Positions 20,136-31,234 of a DNA stretch of 64,000 nucleotides are shown in pieces (position 1 is the stretch's first letter; every line of letters starts with the position of its first letter). Origin of the DNA: Proteles cristata cristata (lineage: Eukaryota > Chordata > Mammalia > Carnivora > Hyaenidae). A program made the translations under genes and the position numbers. The notes below the pieces were generated by a model. That model saw only the letters and a list, made by a program, of their open reading frames with translations. It was not told where the DNA came from and did not search any database. The stretch spans positions 530,001 through 594,000 of the forward strand of contig JAESUZ010003487.1 of the NCBI GenBank assembly GCA_017311185.1. Direction: 5' to 3'.

Positions 20136-21005
20136 TTCATTTACTGTCATGCATTCACCCTTCAGAACAACAACAGCAAAATCCATCAATGGTTTTTGAA
20201 GGATTTCAATATAAAGAAATATATTAGCAATAAATTAGAATGTCTTTCCTTCCTATCTGGCATTTAATCAACATCCAGTCCAACTATTTTTACCAAATCA
20301 ACAGTGCTGGGGGAAGAGACTACGATGTTGTCAGAAGGAAGAGCTACTTAGTGCAGGCTGCATATTCCACACTCTTACAAGTGATGCAGGCAAAACTAGT
20401 CACACACACACAATGGTGTGACTCGGTACGTCTCCCCGCCCCTCCTCGGAGGATGACAGGCAGCGTTTCTACGGGAGCATTCACTGCCGCCCAACTAAAA
20501 TTAGATCGTCCACATTTCTGCTTTGAGTTGGTGTCATTATCCCAGCAGCAGTGTGGGAGTTTAAACCCATAATCTCTGCGTATTGAGAATGGATAAGACT
20601 CAGTCTAAATTACTGCAGGAGCTCAAGAAACCACTCTTCCGCACTGCTTCGTTCTGGTGATGAATTTTAAATGTGGACCGTTCAGAATTTACCAGGAGAG
20701 GAAAGAACTCTGCTAAGTGAATGTTCAACGTGCCAACTGGCAGCAGCTGACTAGTCCACTGTTTAACCACATCGGAGTCACAACGCAACTGTGTGAGATG
20801 CCAGAATGGCTGGGATGGGCCAAAGTGGGTTGAAGTTCACTTCTGTCAGCATAGTCTAAACTGGGGCATGAATTATCCCAGTTGGGCACACTCCACTGAT
20901 GGAGTGATCTTAACACATAGTGAAACACTGATCCAATGTAAGAGGAATTTTATTTTTATGTGGTTTTTCTTCTACATCAAATGCTATGGAAATATGCAAC
21001 TGATC
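20136..21005. other. Unassigned DNA
   Basis: No dispersed repeat recognised. (CA)5 at 20402-20413 and a C-rich CTCCCCGCCCCTCC at 20430-20443. Frame 20240-20572 (110 codons) shows no domain that I know. Confidence 0.35.
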
Positions 21006-21031
21006 AGAAATACTCTTTTTTAAAATGTTTT

Positions 21032-21806
21032 CTTTAGTTATCAATATTTATTTATATCAATATTTATTTTTTTTGCATGATTTTCTTTTGCTGAGCATGA
21101 ATGATTAGATAATTAATTAATCAATTATTATTTGTTTACAAATAGTTTATTGTCAAGTTGGTTTCCATATAATACCCAGGGCTCATCCCCACAAGTGCCC
21201 CTCTCTGTGCCCTTCCTCCTCTCCCCCCCCCACCCATGAGTCCTCAGTTTTTGTCAGCATTCAAGAGTCTCTCATGGTTTGCCTCTCTCCCTTTCCCCCA
21301 CCATTCCCCCCTTCTTCTCCCCCTCGTTCCTCCATCAAGTTCCTCCTAATCCTCCTATACGTGCACACATATGATATTTGTCCTTCTCTGCCTGACTTAT
21401 TTCGCTCAGCATAACACCCTCAAGGTCCATCCATGTTGCTACACATGGCCAGATTTCATTGTTTCTCATTGCCATGTAGTATTCCATGGTATAGAGAAAC
21501 CACATCTTCTTGATCCATTCATCTGTTGATGGACACTTAGGCTCTTTCCAGGTTTTAGCTATTGTGGAGAGTGCTGCTATGAACATTGGGGTACATGTGC
21601 TCCTATGCATCAACATTTCTGTATCCCTTGGGTAAATTCCTAGCAGTGCTATTGCTGGGTCATAGGGAGTTCTATTGTTAGTTTCCTGAGGAACCTCCAC
21701 ACTGTTTTCCAGAGGGGCTGTACCAGTTTACATTCCCACCAACAGTGTAGGAGGGTGCCTGTTTCTCCACATCCTCGCCAGCATCTCGTGTTCTCTGATT
21801 TGCTCA
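21032..21806 (-). mobile_element. L1, 5'-truncated, carnivore type
   Basis: From the right: ORF2 C-terminal coding, then the 3' UTR with GGGATGAGCC(C)TGGGTATTATATGG-type sequence at about 21149-21334, then an AT-rich 3' extension at 21032-21148. An open frame at 21335-21700 encodes the ORF2 C-terminal region (recognisable TCTPMFIAALSTIAKTW and KMWFLYTMEYYMAM). It lacks the endonuclease and reverse transcriptase domains, so the copy is dead. Confidence 0.95.
21335..21700 (-). pseudogene. L1 ORF2p C-terminal remnant
   Basis: 121-codon open frame covering only the extreme C-terminus of L1 ORF2p. The full family protein is roughly 1,270-1,280 residues; about 9 percent is present. The motif order [42 protein letters not shown] matches mammalian L1. 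The starting methionine is internal, not a real start. It has no endonuclease, polymerase or cysteine-rich function left that I can see. Confidence 0.93.
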
Positions 21807-21822
21807 TTTTTTAAAATGTTTT

Positions 21823-22008
21823 AATGTTTACTTATTTTTGAAGGAGAGACAGAGAGGCAGAGAGAGAGGGAGACACAGAATCCAGAGCAGGCTCCAGGCT
21901 CTGAGCTGTCAGCATAGAGCCTGATGCGGGACTCAAACTCACAAGCCGTGAGATCATGACCTGAGCCTAGGTCAGACGCTTAACTGACTGAGGCACTCAG
22001 GCGCCCCT
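21823..22008 (-). mobile_element. Felid CAN SINE (host of the L1)
   Basis: TTTACTTATTTTTGAAGGAG tail side, GAGAGAGGGAGACACAGAATCC, GGCTCTGAGCTGTCAGCATAG, and CGCTTAACTGACTGAGGCACTCAGGCGCCCC head. Its outermost tail now lies on the far side of the L1 (21019-21031). Confidence 0.95.
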
Positions 22009-22021
22009 AGAAATATTCTTT

Positions 22022-22492
22022 ACACCAGAGATCTCATAGTCAGTGACTCGATGTGGACTGGATAACAAGGTAAAAGGAATTTAAAACCTCCTTTCCAAAA
22101 AATAAATAAATAAAACCTCCTTTCCAAGGAACATAAATTCATAGTTATCATAGGCATAGTAGCAGATTCCCTAAGGACTTGCGGAGGCCAAATGTGATAA
22201 TCCGGTTTTTGCTTGTTATGATTGAATTGAGCTGGAAGATAATTGCCTGTTGGAAATCCACTGCTTTCATTTTTATTTTCAGCTTATCTTTCTAAATTCA
22301 GATTCACTCTATCAGGCCACAGTGTGGAAAACCCTATAAAGATGCAGCAGAACAGAACCCATTAGTCCATATGTACCGATGGAGCAGTTCTTCACCCACT
22401 GCTGCCTCGTTGAGTGCATGTGTGCATGTGTGCGTGTGAGAATGAATAAGACGACATTCGACATTAACTTTATGGAGATGTTACCTCAACAG
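22022..22492. other. Unassigned DNA
   Basis: Contains a local repeat of ACCTCCTTTCCAA at 22086-22098 and 22116-22128 around an AAATAAATAAATAAA run, a small 30-bp-period duplication. Otherwise unrecognised. Confidence 0.4.
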
Positions 22493-22507
22493 AGGATCAT
22501 ATCTTCT

Positions 22508-22725
22508 TTTTCTTTTAATTTTTTATGTTTATTTATTTTGAGGGAGAGAGACAGACAGAGTGCAAGTGGGGGAGGGGCAGAGAGAGAGGGAGACAGAATC
22601 CGAAGCCGGCTCCCAGGCTCTGAGCATTCAGCATAGAGCCTGATGTGGGGCTCAAACTCATGAGTGTGAGATCATGACCTGAGCTGAAGTCGGACACTCA
22701 ACCGACCGAGCCACACAGACGCTCT
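22508..22725 (-). mobile_element. Felid CAN SINE
   Basis: TTTATGTTTATTTATTTTGAG, GGGGAGGGGCAGAGAGAGAG, GACCTGAGCTGAAGTCGGACAC, CGAGCCACACAGACGCTC. Flanks AGGATCATATCTTCT (22493-22507) and AGGAGATCCTATCTTCT (22726-22742) are a diverged target duplication. Confidence 0.94.
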
Positions 22726-22742
22726 AGGAGATCCTATCTTCT

Positions 22743-24264
22743 AACCATACCATCATGTTTAATTTTCAAAAAAAGCATGAAAACACAGGGAGTCTAACTA
22801 TGAAATATACTGAAAAGAACATTCCAGATTATTTTCTCACAGTGCACTTTATATTAAAAAATAATTCCTTGTATGTTAAAACTGGAAAAACACCTAGGAG
22901 TTCTAAGGACTATAATAATCTGTGCCTCAGGAAAAAAGCAATTATTTCATCCAGCAGCATTCGGGTGTCCATTCTACTTCCACAATGACCAAGGCAACTG
23001 TTACTATTTATCTTGTTCTCGACTTTGACCCTGATGTCTGGGTTCCTGGCACTGTCTGCTTCAATATGTGGAGCTTTACTAAGAATTATTCCAGGTAGAA
23101 CCAGATTTCCAGGGGCACCTGTTTATAATTCCTGTAGCACATTCCAAGATACAATTTGCTTAAAAGAGAAAACTTCAGGAAAGAAGAAAGCAGGACAAAA
23201 TTTTCATCAGTCTGAAATGACAAAGAAGAATCAGAAGGGATGTCTCATTCTAAAAAGTCTCCAGCAAGTCCTCAGCAAAGTTTTATTTCCTAGTGTTTTC
23301 AAAAATTACATTGCCTATGTTTACATTTGCCAAAAGTTCCGTCTAACCAATCTTTAGTCACTGTGAGCACATTAAATATCATAAATCACCCAGAACCCAA
23401 TATTGCTAAATTCTGCAATCTTAGAACAATAAATAAATGTATACTTGTTAGGGAATTAAGCTGGGATGGGACAATAATCAGGCTTTCTACATTAATCCCC
23501 AATGTTGTTGGGACAGCAATGAATTCAGAAAAGTCACAGAATTTATGATTATGAATTATAAGAAAAATGTGGAGTTGATAATGACATTGCATGGGATCTA
23601 TTATTTAAGAGCATCTGGATTTGTGGAATGTTTTTAAGGTTATGTGCTTTATTTGAACTCTATAATAGATAAGCCACCGTTATTTTTCACTTTTAATAAT
23701 GCTGTAGTTAGGATTTAGTGAGTTTTTAAACACGTTTCAGGCACATATACTAATTAATTGGTACCAATATCTTCCTTGTCATAATGCTATTGTCCCTTTT
23801 CGCAAATGAGTAAGGTGAGAATCTGAAAAAAATAAATGGATTCCTCAAAGTCAGGTAGCAAGTGGGCCACTCAAATTTTAAGTCCTAACTCGAGTGACCT
23901 AAGGCCTGATATTTTCTTTCCCCGTAGGCAACTAAGATGAAGCAAAAAGCTGAAATTGAAAGAACCCTATTTTATTTACACCTTTAGGTGTTGCAACTTG
24001 GAAGGTACACGCAATAGAAGGGGTTCCTCCCACAGTCCATCGTGAACAGCCAGCGTGTCATGCAGCAGAGCAAACTGCCACACGGCTCCTCCTTTTGTCC
24101 ATCAAGGGTGCCGAACAGGTCATAAGCAATTCACATGGCAAGGGAGGCCTTCTCATCACAGGAAGTAGAGATCTGGGAAAGATCATGTATTCCACAATGT
24201 AAATGTAGTATTTTGTGACTAAAATAATTTGAAAGATGTTGACAGATTCAAAGAGGGGACTTCA
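22743..24264. other. 1.5 kb of unassigned AT-rich DNA
   Basis: No repeat recognised. The longest frame, 23013-23357 (114 codons), begins with a hydrophobic stretch but has no family resemblance, no splice context and no codon pattern that I could defend. Confidence 0.4.
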
Positions 24265-24280
24265 ATATGCCAGGGTCACA

Positions 24281-24490
24281 GCACCTGGGTGGCTTGGTCA
24301 GTTGAGCATCTGGCTTCAGCGCAGGTCGTGATCTCATGGTTTCGTGAGTTTGGGCCCCGCACTGGGCTTTGTGCTGACAGCGCAGAGCCTGCTTGGGATT
24401 TTCTCTCCCTCTCCATCTATGTCCCTCCCCAACTCATGCTGTCTCTGTCTCTCTCAAATAAATAAATAAATATTTAAAAATGTTTAAAAT
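24281..24490 (+). mobile_element. Felid CAN SINE
   Basis: Starts GCACCTGGGTGGCTTGGTC, has GGTCGTGATCTCATGG, a decayed B box GAGTTTGGGCCCCGC, and AAATAAATAAATAAATATTTAAAA tail. Target duplication ATATGCCAGGGTCACA (24265-24280) and GTATACCAGGGTCACA (24491-24506). Confidence 0.96.
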
Positions 24491-24506
24491 GTATACCAGG
24501 GTCACA

Positions 24507-25279
24507 AAAATGCAAGAATTGCAAGCTTATGGGTGATGAGACCAGCTCTGATCCCAGGTGGCATTTGGAAACAGGGTGACCCCATCCCTATTTAAGAGTT
24601 TTCTCCAGGTTGGTTGCCTTGGCAAGGTATTGGTGAAATTAATACAGTTATCATTTTGGAATTACTTTCTAAGATGATATTTTAAGATCAATTATTTGCA
24701 TAATTTTCAGGAATTTCTTAAAAACATTGAGAATATGCTGAGAATCGAAATATGGCCTCCAGTTTAACGATTTATAGCACATACATCTTCTCCCTTAGGG
24801 AGTGCTCCTTATTCCCTACAAAATGACAGACAAGGAGTCTACAGTAATCTCACCATACACACCTTGATCCTTTGAGCATAATGGTTATTAATCAGAGCCA
24901 GTGACAAAAGTGCTATTCTAAAGATGGTTTCTTCAACCCAGGGCCAGCCTGTGCAGTCGGTACTCATTTGAGACAAAACCATTTCTTTACAAATCTGATC
25001 TCATTGTGTTTTACCTAAGTCATCGTGTTATCCCTTCCATGACCCAAGCTACATGTCTTATTCTTACATGTTTTAAAATACCAATCCTGAGTTACATAAA
25101 CTATCTTCTGAATTTACCCCATCTAATCATTGATTTGTCTTCATTTGTCTTTGGAATAGGTCCATTTTTAAATTAATGATGTCTTAATTCCTCACCCACA
25201 TCTTAAAATGAGCTAATGATGGACATTACATCATACAACTGGTTGTGAGGACTGAGTTAATATACCTCCAAAGTATTCA
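24507..25279. other. Unassigned DNA
   Basis: Nothing recognised. Confidence 0.35.
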
Positions 25280-25293
25280 AAACAGTGCCTTGC

Positions 25294-25490
25294 TGGGGCT
25301 CCTGGGTGGCTCAGTCAGTTAAGCATCCGACGTCAGCTCAGGTCGTGATCTCATGGTTTGTGAGTTCGACCCCCCACATCAGGCTCTCTGCTGTCAGCAC
25401 AGAGCCCACTTGGGACCTTCTGTCCCTCCCCCCATGCCCCTACCCCACTCTTTCTCTCTTTCAAAAATAAATAAACATTTAAAAAAATTT
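25294..25490 (+). mobile_element. Felid CAN SINE
   Basis: GGGGCTCCTGGGTGGCTCAG head, TTAAGCATCCGACGTCAGC, B box GAGTTCGACCCCCC, tail AAATAAATAAACATTTAAAA. Target duplication AAACAGTGCCTTGC (25280-25293) and AAACAATGCCTTGC (25491-25504), 13 of 14. Confidence 0.97.
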
Positions 25491-25615
25491 AAACAATGCC
25501 TTGCATATATAAAGTGCTCTATAATTTTTGGCGATTATTAGTGTATTACTGAATGTGTCTAGGAGAGTGTTCTTTCATTAGGCATGATCTGTTTAGAAAA
25601 TTCCAGGTGGACAGA

Positions 25616-25784
25616 AGGTGGGTGGGGGGATCAGCTAAATGGGTGACAGGCATTGAGGAGAGCACTTGTTGGGATGGGCACTGGGTGTTATATGCACATG
25701 ATGAATCACTGTTTCTACTCCTGAAACCACTACTGCACGGTATGCTAACTAACTTGAATTTAAATAAATATATTTTTAAAAAAG
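25616..25784 (+). mobile_element. Carnivore L1 3' UTR end
   Basis: GGTGGGTGGGGGGATCAGCT, AAATGGGTGACAGGCATTGAG, GCACTTGTTGGGATGGGCACTGGGTGTTATATG, TGATGAATCACTGTTTCTACTCCTGAAACC, and TTGAATTTAAATAAATATAT tail. Only about 170 bases of the element are present. Possible flank match AGAAAATTCCAG and AGAGAATTTCAG. Confidence 0.9.
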
Positions 25785-27094
25785 AGAATTTCAGAAAGAG
25801 AAAGAGAAATTGCATGTCTAGGTTTTTAAAAATAATGCTTGGTAGAGCCGAATAAGAAAAAAAATGAAATAAATCTTCATATCATCATAAATTCAATTAC
25901 TTAAAGTCTGGATTTTATTTTACACTTTGTTCCCAGCTTGGGGCCCAGTTGCCTGTCCATCAGCTGGAAGACGCGATCCTACTGATTTAAGCAGGAAGCC
26001 TGGGATGTTAAACCCTTGAAGCTGAGGGGATTAGATTTCAGTACGACGCCTGCTTTTCAAGAGAAGTGATCTGAAGTGCCTTAAGAGTCATCATCTTTTC
26101 CCTCCAACAACCTCTCACTTTGATCTTTTTCTGTTCAATTACGGGTAGATTCTCCTCTGTTGCCTCATCATAACACTATGGTCAAAAAAGTCATCAAATT
26201 CTTTTCAAATACTATTATTTTATTATACTTTAATAGGAGCAAGTAAAAGCTATTTTTGGTTGTCAGGATCCTCTGCATAAGAAAAAAGCAGATACCCAGG
26301 GCCATACTTTGTGCAAGCCTCTGGGAGCCAGGAACTCATTCCCTGTGAACAGCAGCCCCTGGGTCAGGTTCAGGGTAAATGGTGCCCTAGAGCTGGCTGA
26401 CTGCCAATGTGGCCCATGCAGATGTCTAGGCAATAATGCTGAAGTCAATTAAGAACCATAAAGAAAAATGTCTAGGTAAATGCACATGAGCATAATGCTA
26501 GATGACCTAAAATATTTTACAGATCTTTCAAGAACTGCAAATAAAATTATAGTAAACTGAGCCTAATTGGTGCTATACCATAAAATGTTAAATAGTTCTT
26601 TCTTGCTCCTTTTGCCTAATATCAGATTTTGCAGTACATTCCAAATCTCATTTTATCTGTCTACTCTAGTTTATGTTCAAGCACACATAAAAGAACAGGA
26701 GAAAATACTAATAATATTTATTATGGGTATATTCTTGTTCCTAGTGAATAAAAAAGAGTAAAATTACAAACTCTGAGGCAGAGATGGCTTATGCTAACAT
26801 TTCTGATTTAGAAGGAATAAACTGTTTGGGTTTTTTTTCCCCCCTTAGAGGGTAAATATACCAGAGTTTATAAAGAAACTTCTTGGAAAAGAATTATTAA
26901 CTGAAATTTCATGAAACAAACCTTTAAGAATTCTCCAAAAGAGTTCATTATTTTTCAGCATTACTCTTTTAAATCAGTTTTTAAAACCAAATAACTATCA
27001 GTTAATACCTTGTGCTCATACGTGTGCATGTACTTGTGAATATGTGTGAAAATGTGTATGTGCTGGGGGAGCTATGTGGCCTAAGAAACATCAA
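25785..27094. other. Unassigned AT-rich DNA
   Basis: About 1.3 kb with no recognised repeat or coding signal. Confidence 0.35.
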
Positions 27095-27240
27095 CCCACA
27101 TTATAGCTTTGGCTCTTCTACTAACTAACCATATGATCCTCAGTAAGTTCTCTTAAAGGCTCTGGGACTCAGTTTCTTCATCTGTCCAATAAAAGGGGCA
27201 TTAGACTTGACCTCTGAGACTTCTCATTCTAATGCTCTAT
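27095..27240 (+). repeat. MIR fragment
   Basis: TTCTACTAACTAACCATATGATCCTCAGTAAGTT and GGGACTCAGTTTCTTCATCTGTCCAATAAAAGGGGC are the MIR core; TTCTAATGCTCTATG is the 3' side. Confidence 0.7.
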
Positions 27241-27689
27241 GAAACATTTTACCCCCTCCCCACCTCAGCTCTTAAAGTTCTGCCCCCATCCGAGAAACTG
27301 ACTTGTTATATGTAACTGCACCACGTGATGAACTGTCGCGTGAAGTCGTGTGTTTGTTCACGGTGCCCTCCGTGTAGCCATCCTTTGACACAGTCTCTGG
27401 GAGGTTAACATTCTCTATCACAACTGTGAGTTGGGCCGGGTCGTGACGCTAAGCAGGCTCCCGGTTGCTAGCTAACTGGTCTGCAGGGTGGTGGCATCCA
27501 GCCCCCGGACTGATGTCTCATCCCTTCCTTTCTGAAACGCTTTCCTCTCTCACTTTCTAAGAGACCACACTTAGGTTGTCACCCTTTATCAGCCTCCTGC
27601 CCTGCCTCCTCTTCCTCTGTTCACACTCGACAGCAGCAGTGCTCGAGGCCTGGTTCCTGGGCTCCCTTCCCTTCCGTCTGTACCTTCCA
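27241..27689. other. Unassigned DNA, moderately GC-rich
   Basis: Nothing certain; the right part may be diverged L2. Confidence 0.3.
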
Positions 27690-28290
27690 GCTGCCCTTTC
27701 ACACCCACAGGCGTCTCGAACTTAAATCCTCTCTGCTTCCACTCTTACCATCCTACAGTCCACTTTCCACACAGCAGGCAGACTTTTTCTCAGAGTGATT
27801 TTTTTTTTGAAATATACATCAGATCTCACCACACCCCTGATTTAAGAACAATGAATGTCTGCCCATTGCACTCAAAGCCACGCTGGCCAACAGGGCTCTG
27901 TGTTACCTGGGCTCACCCCACCTCTTCGTTCACTCCCACCTCCCCATCCCAGCCACTCCCATCTCTGCTGGGAAAGCCCATGCGTCCTGCTGCAAGTATA
28001 CACATGGCAGGCTCCTTCTCCAAGGGAGTTTCTTCCACTGCACAATCTACAGTAGCCACTGGAAGTCTCTATCCCATCACCCTGCTTCACGATCCCTGAA
28101 CAGTTCATCACTATCTGCAAAAATGCTTTGGTTACTGCCGTTCTGCATCCAGGAGAATACAAGCTCCACTGGAGTGGGATTCCTGTCTTCTCAGGTCACA
28201 CTGAAACACCAGCTCTTTGAACAATGCTTGACACATAGAAGACACTCCATAAATGTTTGCTTAATAATGACGAGTGAATGAGTTCTGACT
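27690..28290 (+). repeat. L2 (LINE2) relic
   Basis: CATCCTACAGTCCACTTTCCACACAGCAGGCAGA, GAAATATACATCAGATCTCACC, GTCTGCCCATTGCACTCAAAG and the 3' end TTTGAACAATGCTTGACACATAGAAGACACTCCATAAATGTTTGC match the L2 ORF2 C-terminal region and 3' end. The small open frames at 27851-28162 are L2 remnants or their antisense. Confidence 0.75.
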
Positions 28291-28431
28291 TTTCATTTAC
28301 TGACTGAGTCTAAGTCTCACTTTTCTTTCATAATGATAATTTTAATTTTATAAATAAACATGTGATGTTCAAATATGTTAGAAAGATAAACTAAACATTC
28401 TTTAAGTATTTCATATTCCTATCCAATATTT

Positions 28432-28660
28432 TAAAAAATTTTTAATGTTTTATTTATTTCTGAAGAGAGGGGGAGAGAGAGAGAGAGAGACCGCGTGAGC
28501 AGGGGAGGGTCAGAGAGAGAGGGAGATGCAGAATCTGAAAAAGGCTTCAGGCTCTGAGCTATCAGCACAGAGCCCGACACGGGGCTCAAACTCATGAATC
28601 GTGAGATCATGACCTGAGCTGAAGTTGGATGCTCAATCGACTGAGCCACCCAGGTGCCCC
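28432..28660 (-). mobile_element. Felid CAN SINE
   Basis: TTTTAATGTTTTATTTATTTCTG, GAGCAGGGGAGGGTCAGAGAGAG, decayed B box GGGCTCAAACTC, GACTGAGCCACCCAGGTGCCCC head. AATATTTTA on the left and TGTATTTTT on the right are only weakly similar. Confidence 0.95.
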
Positions 28661-28699
28661 TGTATTTTTTTTTATTTGAATCATGAGCAGGTTCAGATA

Positions 28700-29180
28700 T
28701 TATTTAATACTCATCAGCAGCATACAGGACTGCATGGTTTTGTCACTACTATCTAGTCTTGCTCTATAATTGTCTCTAGTTTTGCCCTCTTAAAATAATT
28801 CTGTGAAAGAAGTGCTTTACCTGATATTGAGTGAGTCTCTTATTACTCCTTAGGACCAATTCCTAGAAATAATAAAGGATATGATCATGCCGCCAAATCA
28901 TTTTCCAGAAAATGATACTAATTTAGCTTATACCAGGAGCCTGTCTCACCTCATACTCACCAGCACTGAGTCCTCTTTATTTTTTAGTCTTTACAATCTT
29001 TGCCATTGTACTATTTGATAAGTGATTTTGCTATTCCAATCTATATTTCCTTGGTAATATTTTGGTTAATTTGCAAATTGTCTTTTTTCTTTCAATTGTT
29101 GTGGTAGCTTTCCTCTTGTTTGGAAAATATTGAGGATATGGCATTTTTATAGTGTCTATTAAAAGGACTAGTCTAAAAAT
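28700..29180 (-). repeat. Old L1 ORF2/3' region relic
   Basis: GGACCAATTCCTAGAAATAAT, CTGTCTCACCTCATACTCACCAGCACTGAGTCC, TTTAGTCTTTACAATCTTTGCCATTG, GATAAGTGATTTTGCTATTCCAATC matches the antisense of an old L1M-type ORF2 C-terminal region (the part reading CCCACCAGCAGTGTATGAG...TCCTCGCCAACACTTG). Strongly diverged. Confidence 0.5.
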
Positions 29181-30449
29181 TATGATTTTTATGTTCCTAA
29201 AAAAATAAATCCCATTTGATTACCACTTGTCTATACCACTTATGCTTACATGCCATCATTAGCATCTTTATTGAGTTACACATCTCAATGGAGACAAAGT
29301 TAAAATTGGAAAAAGATTCATCTGGAAGATTTCTTTCCAATGAAATTGGTTTGCAAGTAAATTACTTTGTGTGCAACATACAAGGCTTACCCCAATTTTC
29401 TTAGATCAGTTTTCAAAGCACTAAAAATACTCTACTTATATCTCTCTCTCTTTGTATGTGGCTATAATATCTAACTGTTGAAAGATGTTCCTTTCCTGAG
29501 CAATGACTTTGCAAGCTGCTCTAATAAGACCACATGCTCCCTTTAAATCCTGTTCCCTTCTTCTGAGAAAACTCTTTAAGACCCTGCAATAGTTTTCCCC
29601 ATAGTTAAATGTCTTCATGTCTCAGACTTGTAATAATGGCCCCAATGGACAACATCAAAAGCTGCCAACCCACAAAACCCCTAATGATGTCTTGTGCATG
29701 GCCCTCACGGTGGCCAGGAGACCGGCCAGCTGCCCAGAAACTTGATAGCTGTGTGGGCGCGGTTGTCACCACCGCATCCCAGCTGTGCTGTGTTGGGCTT
29801 GCTAATGAGCACAGCAGCAATGCAATGGGCCACTGAATTTCTTCTTGATGTTCCCCCAAGCGACCCTTTACAGCCTCCTTCTATTAATTAACTTCATCTC
29901 CTAGCCTTGTGCTGCAAATGCTCTCTTATTGCACATCTGAGTGGCACACAATGGTGAACCACACTTAGGTTGATTGGCTGTCTCAAAAGTGACAGCACAA
30001 CAGGAACAAAATAAAATATTCTAAGCAAGGCTGCTGATAAAGTTATGAGAACAAGACAAAACCAACTTGGCATCAAGATGCAGTCGCAGAAAGCTTGTCA
30101 AGAATGTTAAAATCATTTTCTGCTCCTTCACAAAACAGAGGAGAAGGTGTGATTGATGGCTAGTTCATAAAATAATGAAAGATGTAGTTTAAAAAAATCA
30201 TGTGCTTCCACTCAGCATTCTGATTCCTGATAGGAATGACCTTTGGAGTTTAAGTGAAAGGACACAAAATTTAAATCCATAAAAATAATTTGGGGAAAAA
30301 CACAAAATTAATTGCTAAAAATGTTCATTTGAACAGGTAGTAAGGGATTAATGAATACATTCAATTGCAAAGCATTTTTGGGCAATTAGTGTATTCATGG
30401 CTCTTTGCTCAGTGATTCTGGGGAAGAGTACATAGCTCTCTCATTACTT
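29181..30449. other. Unassigned DNA
   Basis: No repeat named. Overlapping small frames on both strands around 29600-29890 look like chance in a GC-richer patch. Confidence 0.35.
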
Positions 30450-30645
30450 GAGGACCTACTAAGCATAAGACATACATTAATTCTAATTTTCATAATAGCC
30501 CTGCAATACTGCTTTCATTTGTCTTATTTTGCAGATGGGGAGACGGGCTCAAAATCATGGAGTAACTCTGAAATGTCATATCTGGAACTTGAATTCAGGG
30601 TGTTCATTTTTCTGAGCATTGTCTCTTTCTGCTACAGTATGCTGC
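30450..30645 (-). repeat. MIR, reverse
   Basis: GACCTACTAAGCATAAGACATACATTAATTCTAATTTTCATAATAGCCC, TTGCAGATGGGGAGACGGGCTC, ATCTGGAACTTGAATTCAGGG and TGCTACAGT follow reverse MIR. Confidence 0.7.
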
Positions 30646-30727
30646 TTCTCAAAATAAGGCATAAGAAACAGAACATGATCTCCATCCTACTGGAAGGTAC
30701 ACACATAAACATTAAAAATAGCTTATA

Positions 30728-31213
30728 AAGAAGATATGATGTATATCTATATAAATACATACCTTTTGGGGGACCTGGGTGGCTCAGTTGGTTAAGCGTC
30801 CAACTTCAGCTCAGGTCATGATCTCACGGTACGTGGGTTTGAGCCCCGCACTGGGCTCTGTGCTGAGAGATAGCTCAGCATCTGGAGCCTTTTTCAGATT
30901 CTGTATCTCCATCTCTCTCTGACCCTTCCCTGCTCATGCTGTCTCTGTCTCTCTCTCTCTCAGAAATAAATAAAAAACACTAATAAAAAATTTAAAAAAA
31001 AATACCTTTTGTCTACTTGTATACACATACACACACAATGGAATATTACTCAGCCATCAAAAAGAAAAACTGTTGCTTTTTTGCAACAACATGGATGGAT
31101 CTAGAAGGTATAATGCTAAGTGAAATAAGTCATTCAGAGAAAGACAGATGCAATATGATTTCACTCATATGTGGAATTTAAGGGACAGAACAAATGAACA
31201 AAGAAAAAAAAGA
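30728..31213 (+). mobile_element. L1 ORF2-3' UTR fragment split by a SINE
   Basis: AGAAGATATGATGTATATC before the SINE and ACACACAATGGAATATTACTCAGCCATCAAAAAG, CAACAACATGGATGGATCTAGAAGG, GCTAAGTGAAATAAGTCATTCAGAGAAAGACAG, ATGATTTCACTCATATGTGGAATTTAAG after it are the L1 ORF2 C-terminus and proximal 3' UTR in sense. SINE at 30768-31001 sits inside. Confidence 0.88.
30768..31001 (+). mobile_element. Felid CAN SINE inside the L1
   Basis: GGGGGACCTGGGTGGCTCAG head, GGTCATGATCTCACGG, GGGTTTGAGCCCCGC, extended linker GAGAGATAGCTCAGCATCTGGAGCC, CT body, AAATAAATAAAAAACACTAA tail. Short target duplication ATACCTTTT at 30759-30767 and 31002-31010. Confidence 0.95.
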
Positions 31214-31234
31214 CAAAAGCATGGCTCACTCTTG

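Larger units (their letters stand above)
21006..22021 (-). mobile_element. Nested unit: CAN SINE with an L1 inserted in its tail
   Basis: Outer target duplication AGAAATACTCTTT (21006-21018) and AGAAATATTCTTT (22009-22021), 12 of 13. Inner duplication TTTTTTAAAATGTTTT, exact 16 of 16, at 21016-21031 and 21807-21822. The simplest reading is that a minus SINE landed first, then a minus L1 (21032-21806) entered its tail. Confidence 0.88.

Noticed and set aside
23013..23357. 114-codon frame with a hydrophobic N-terminal stretch
   Set aside because: Looks signal-peptide-like at first, but no cysteine or domain pattern, no splice context, and AT-rich composition make chance the better explanation.
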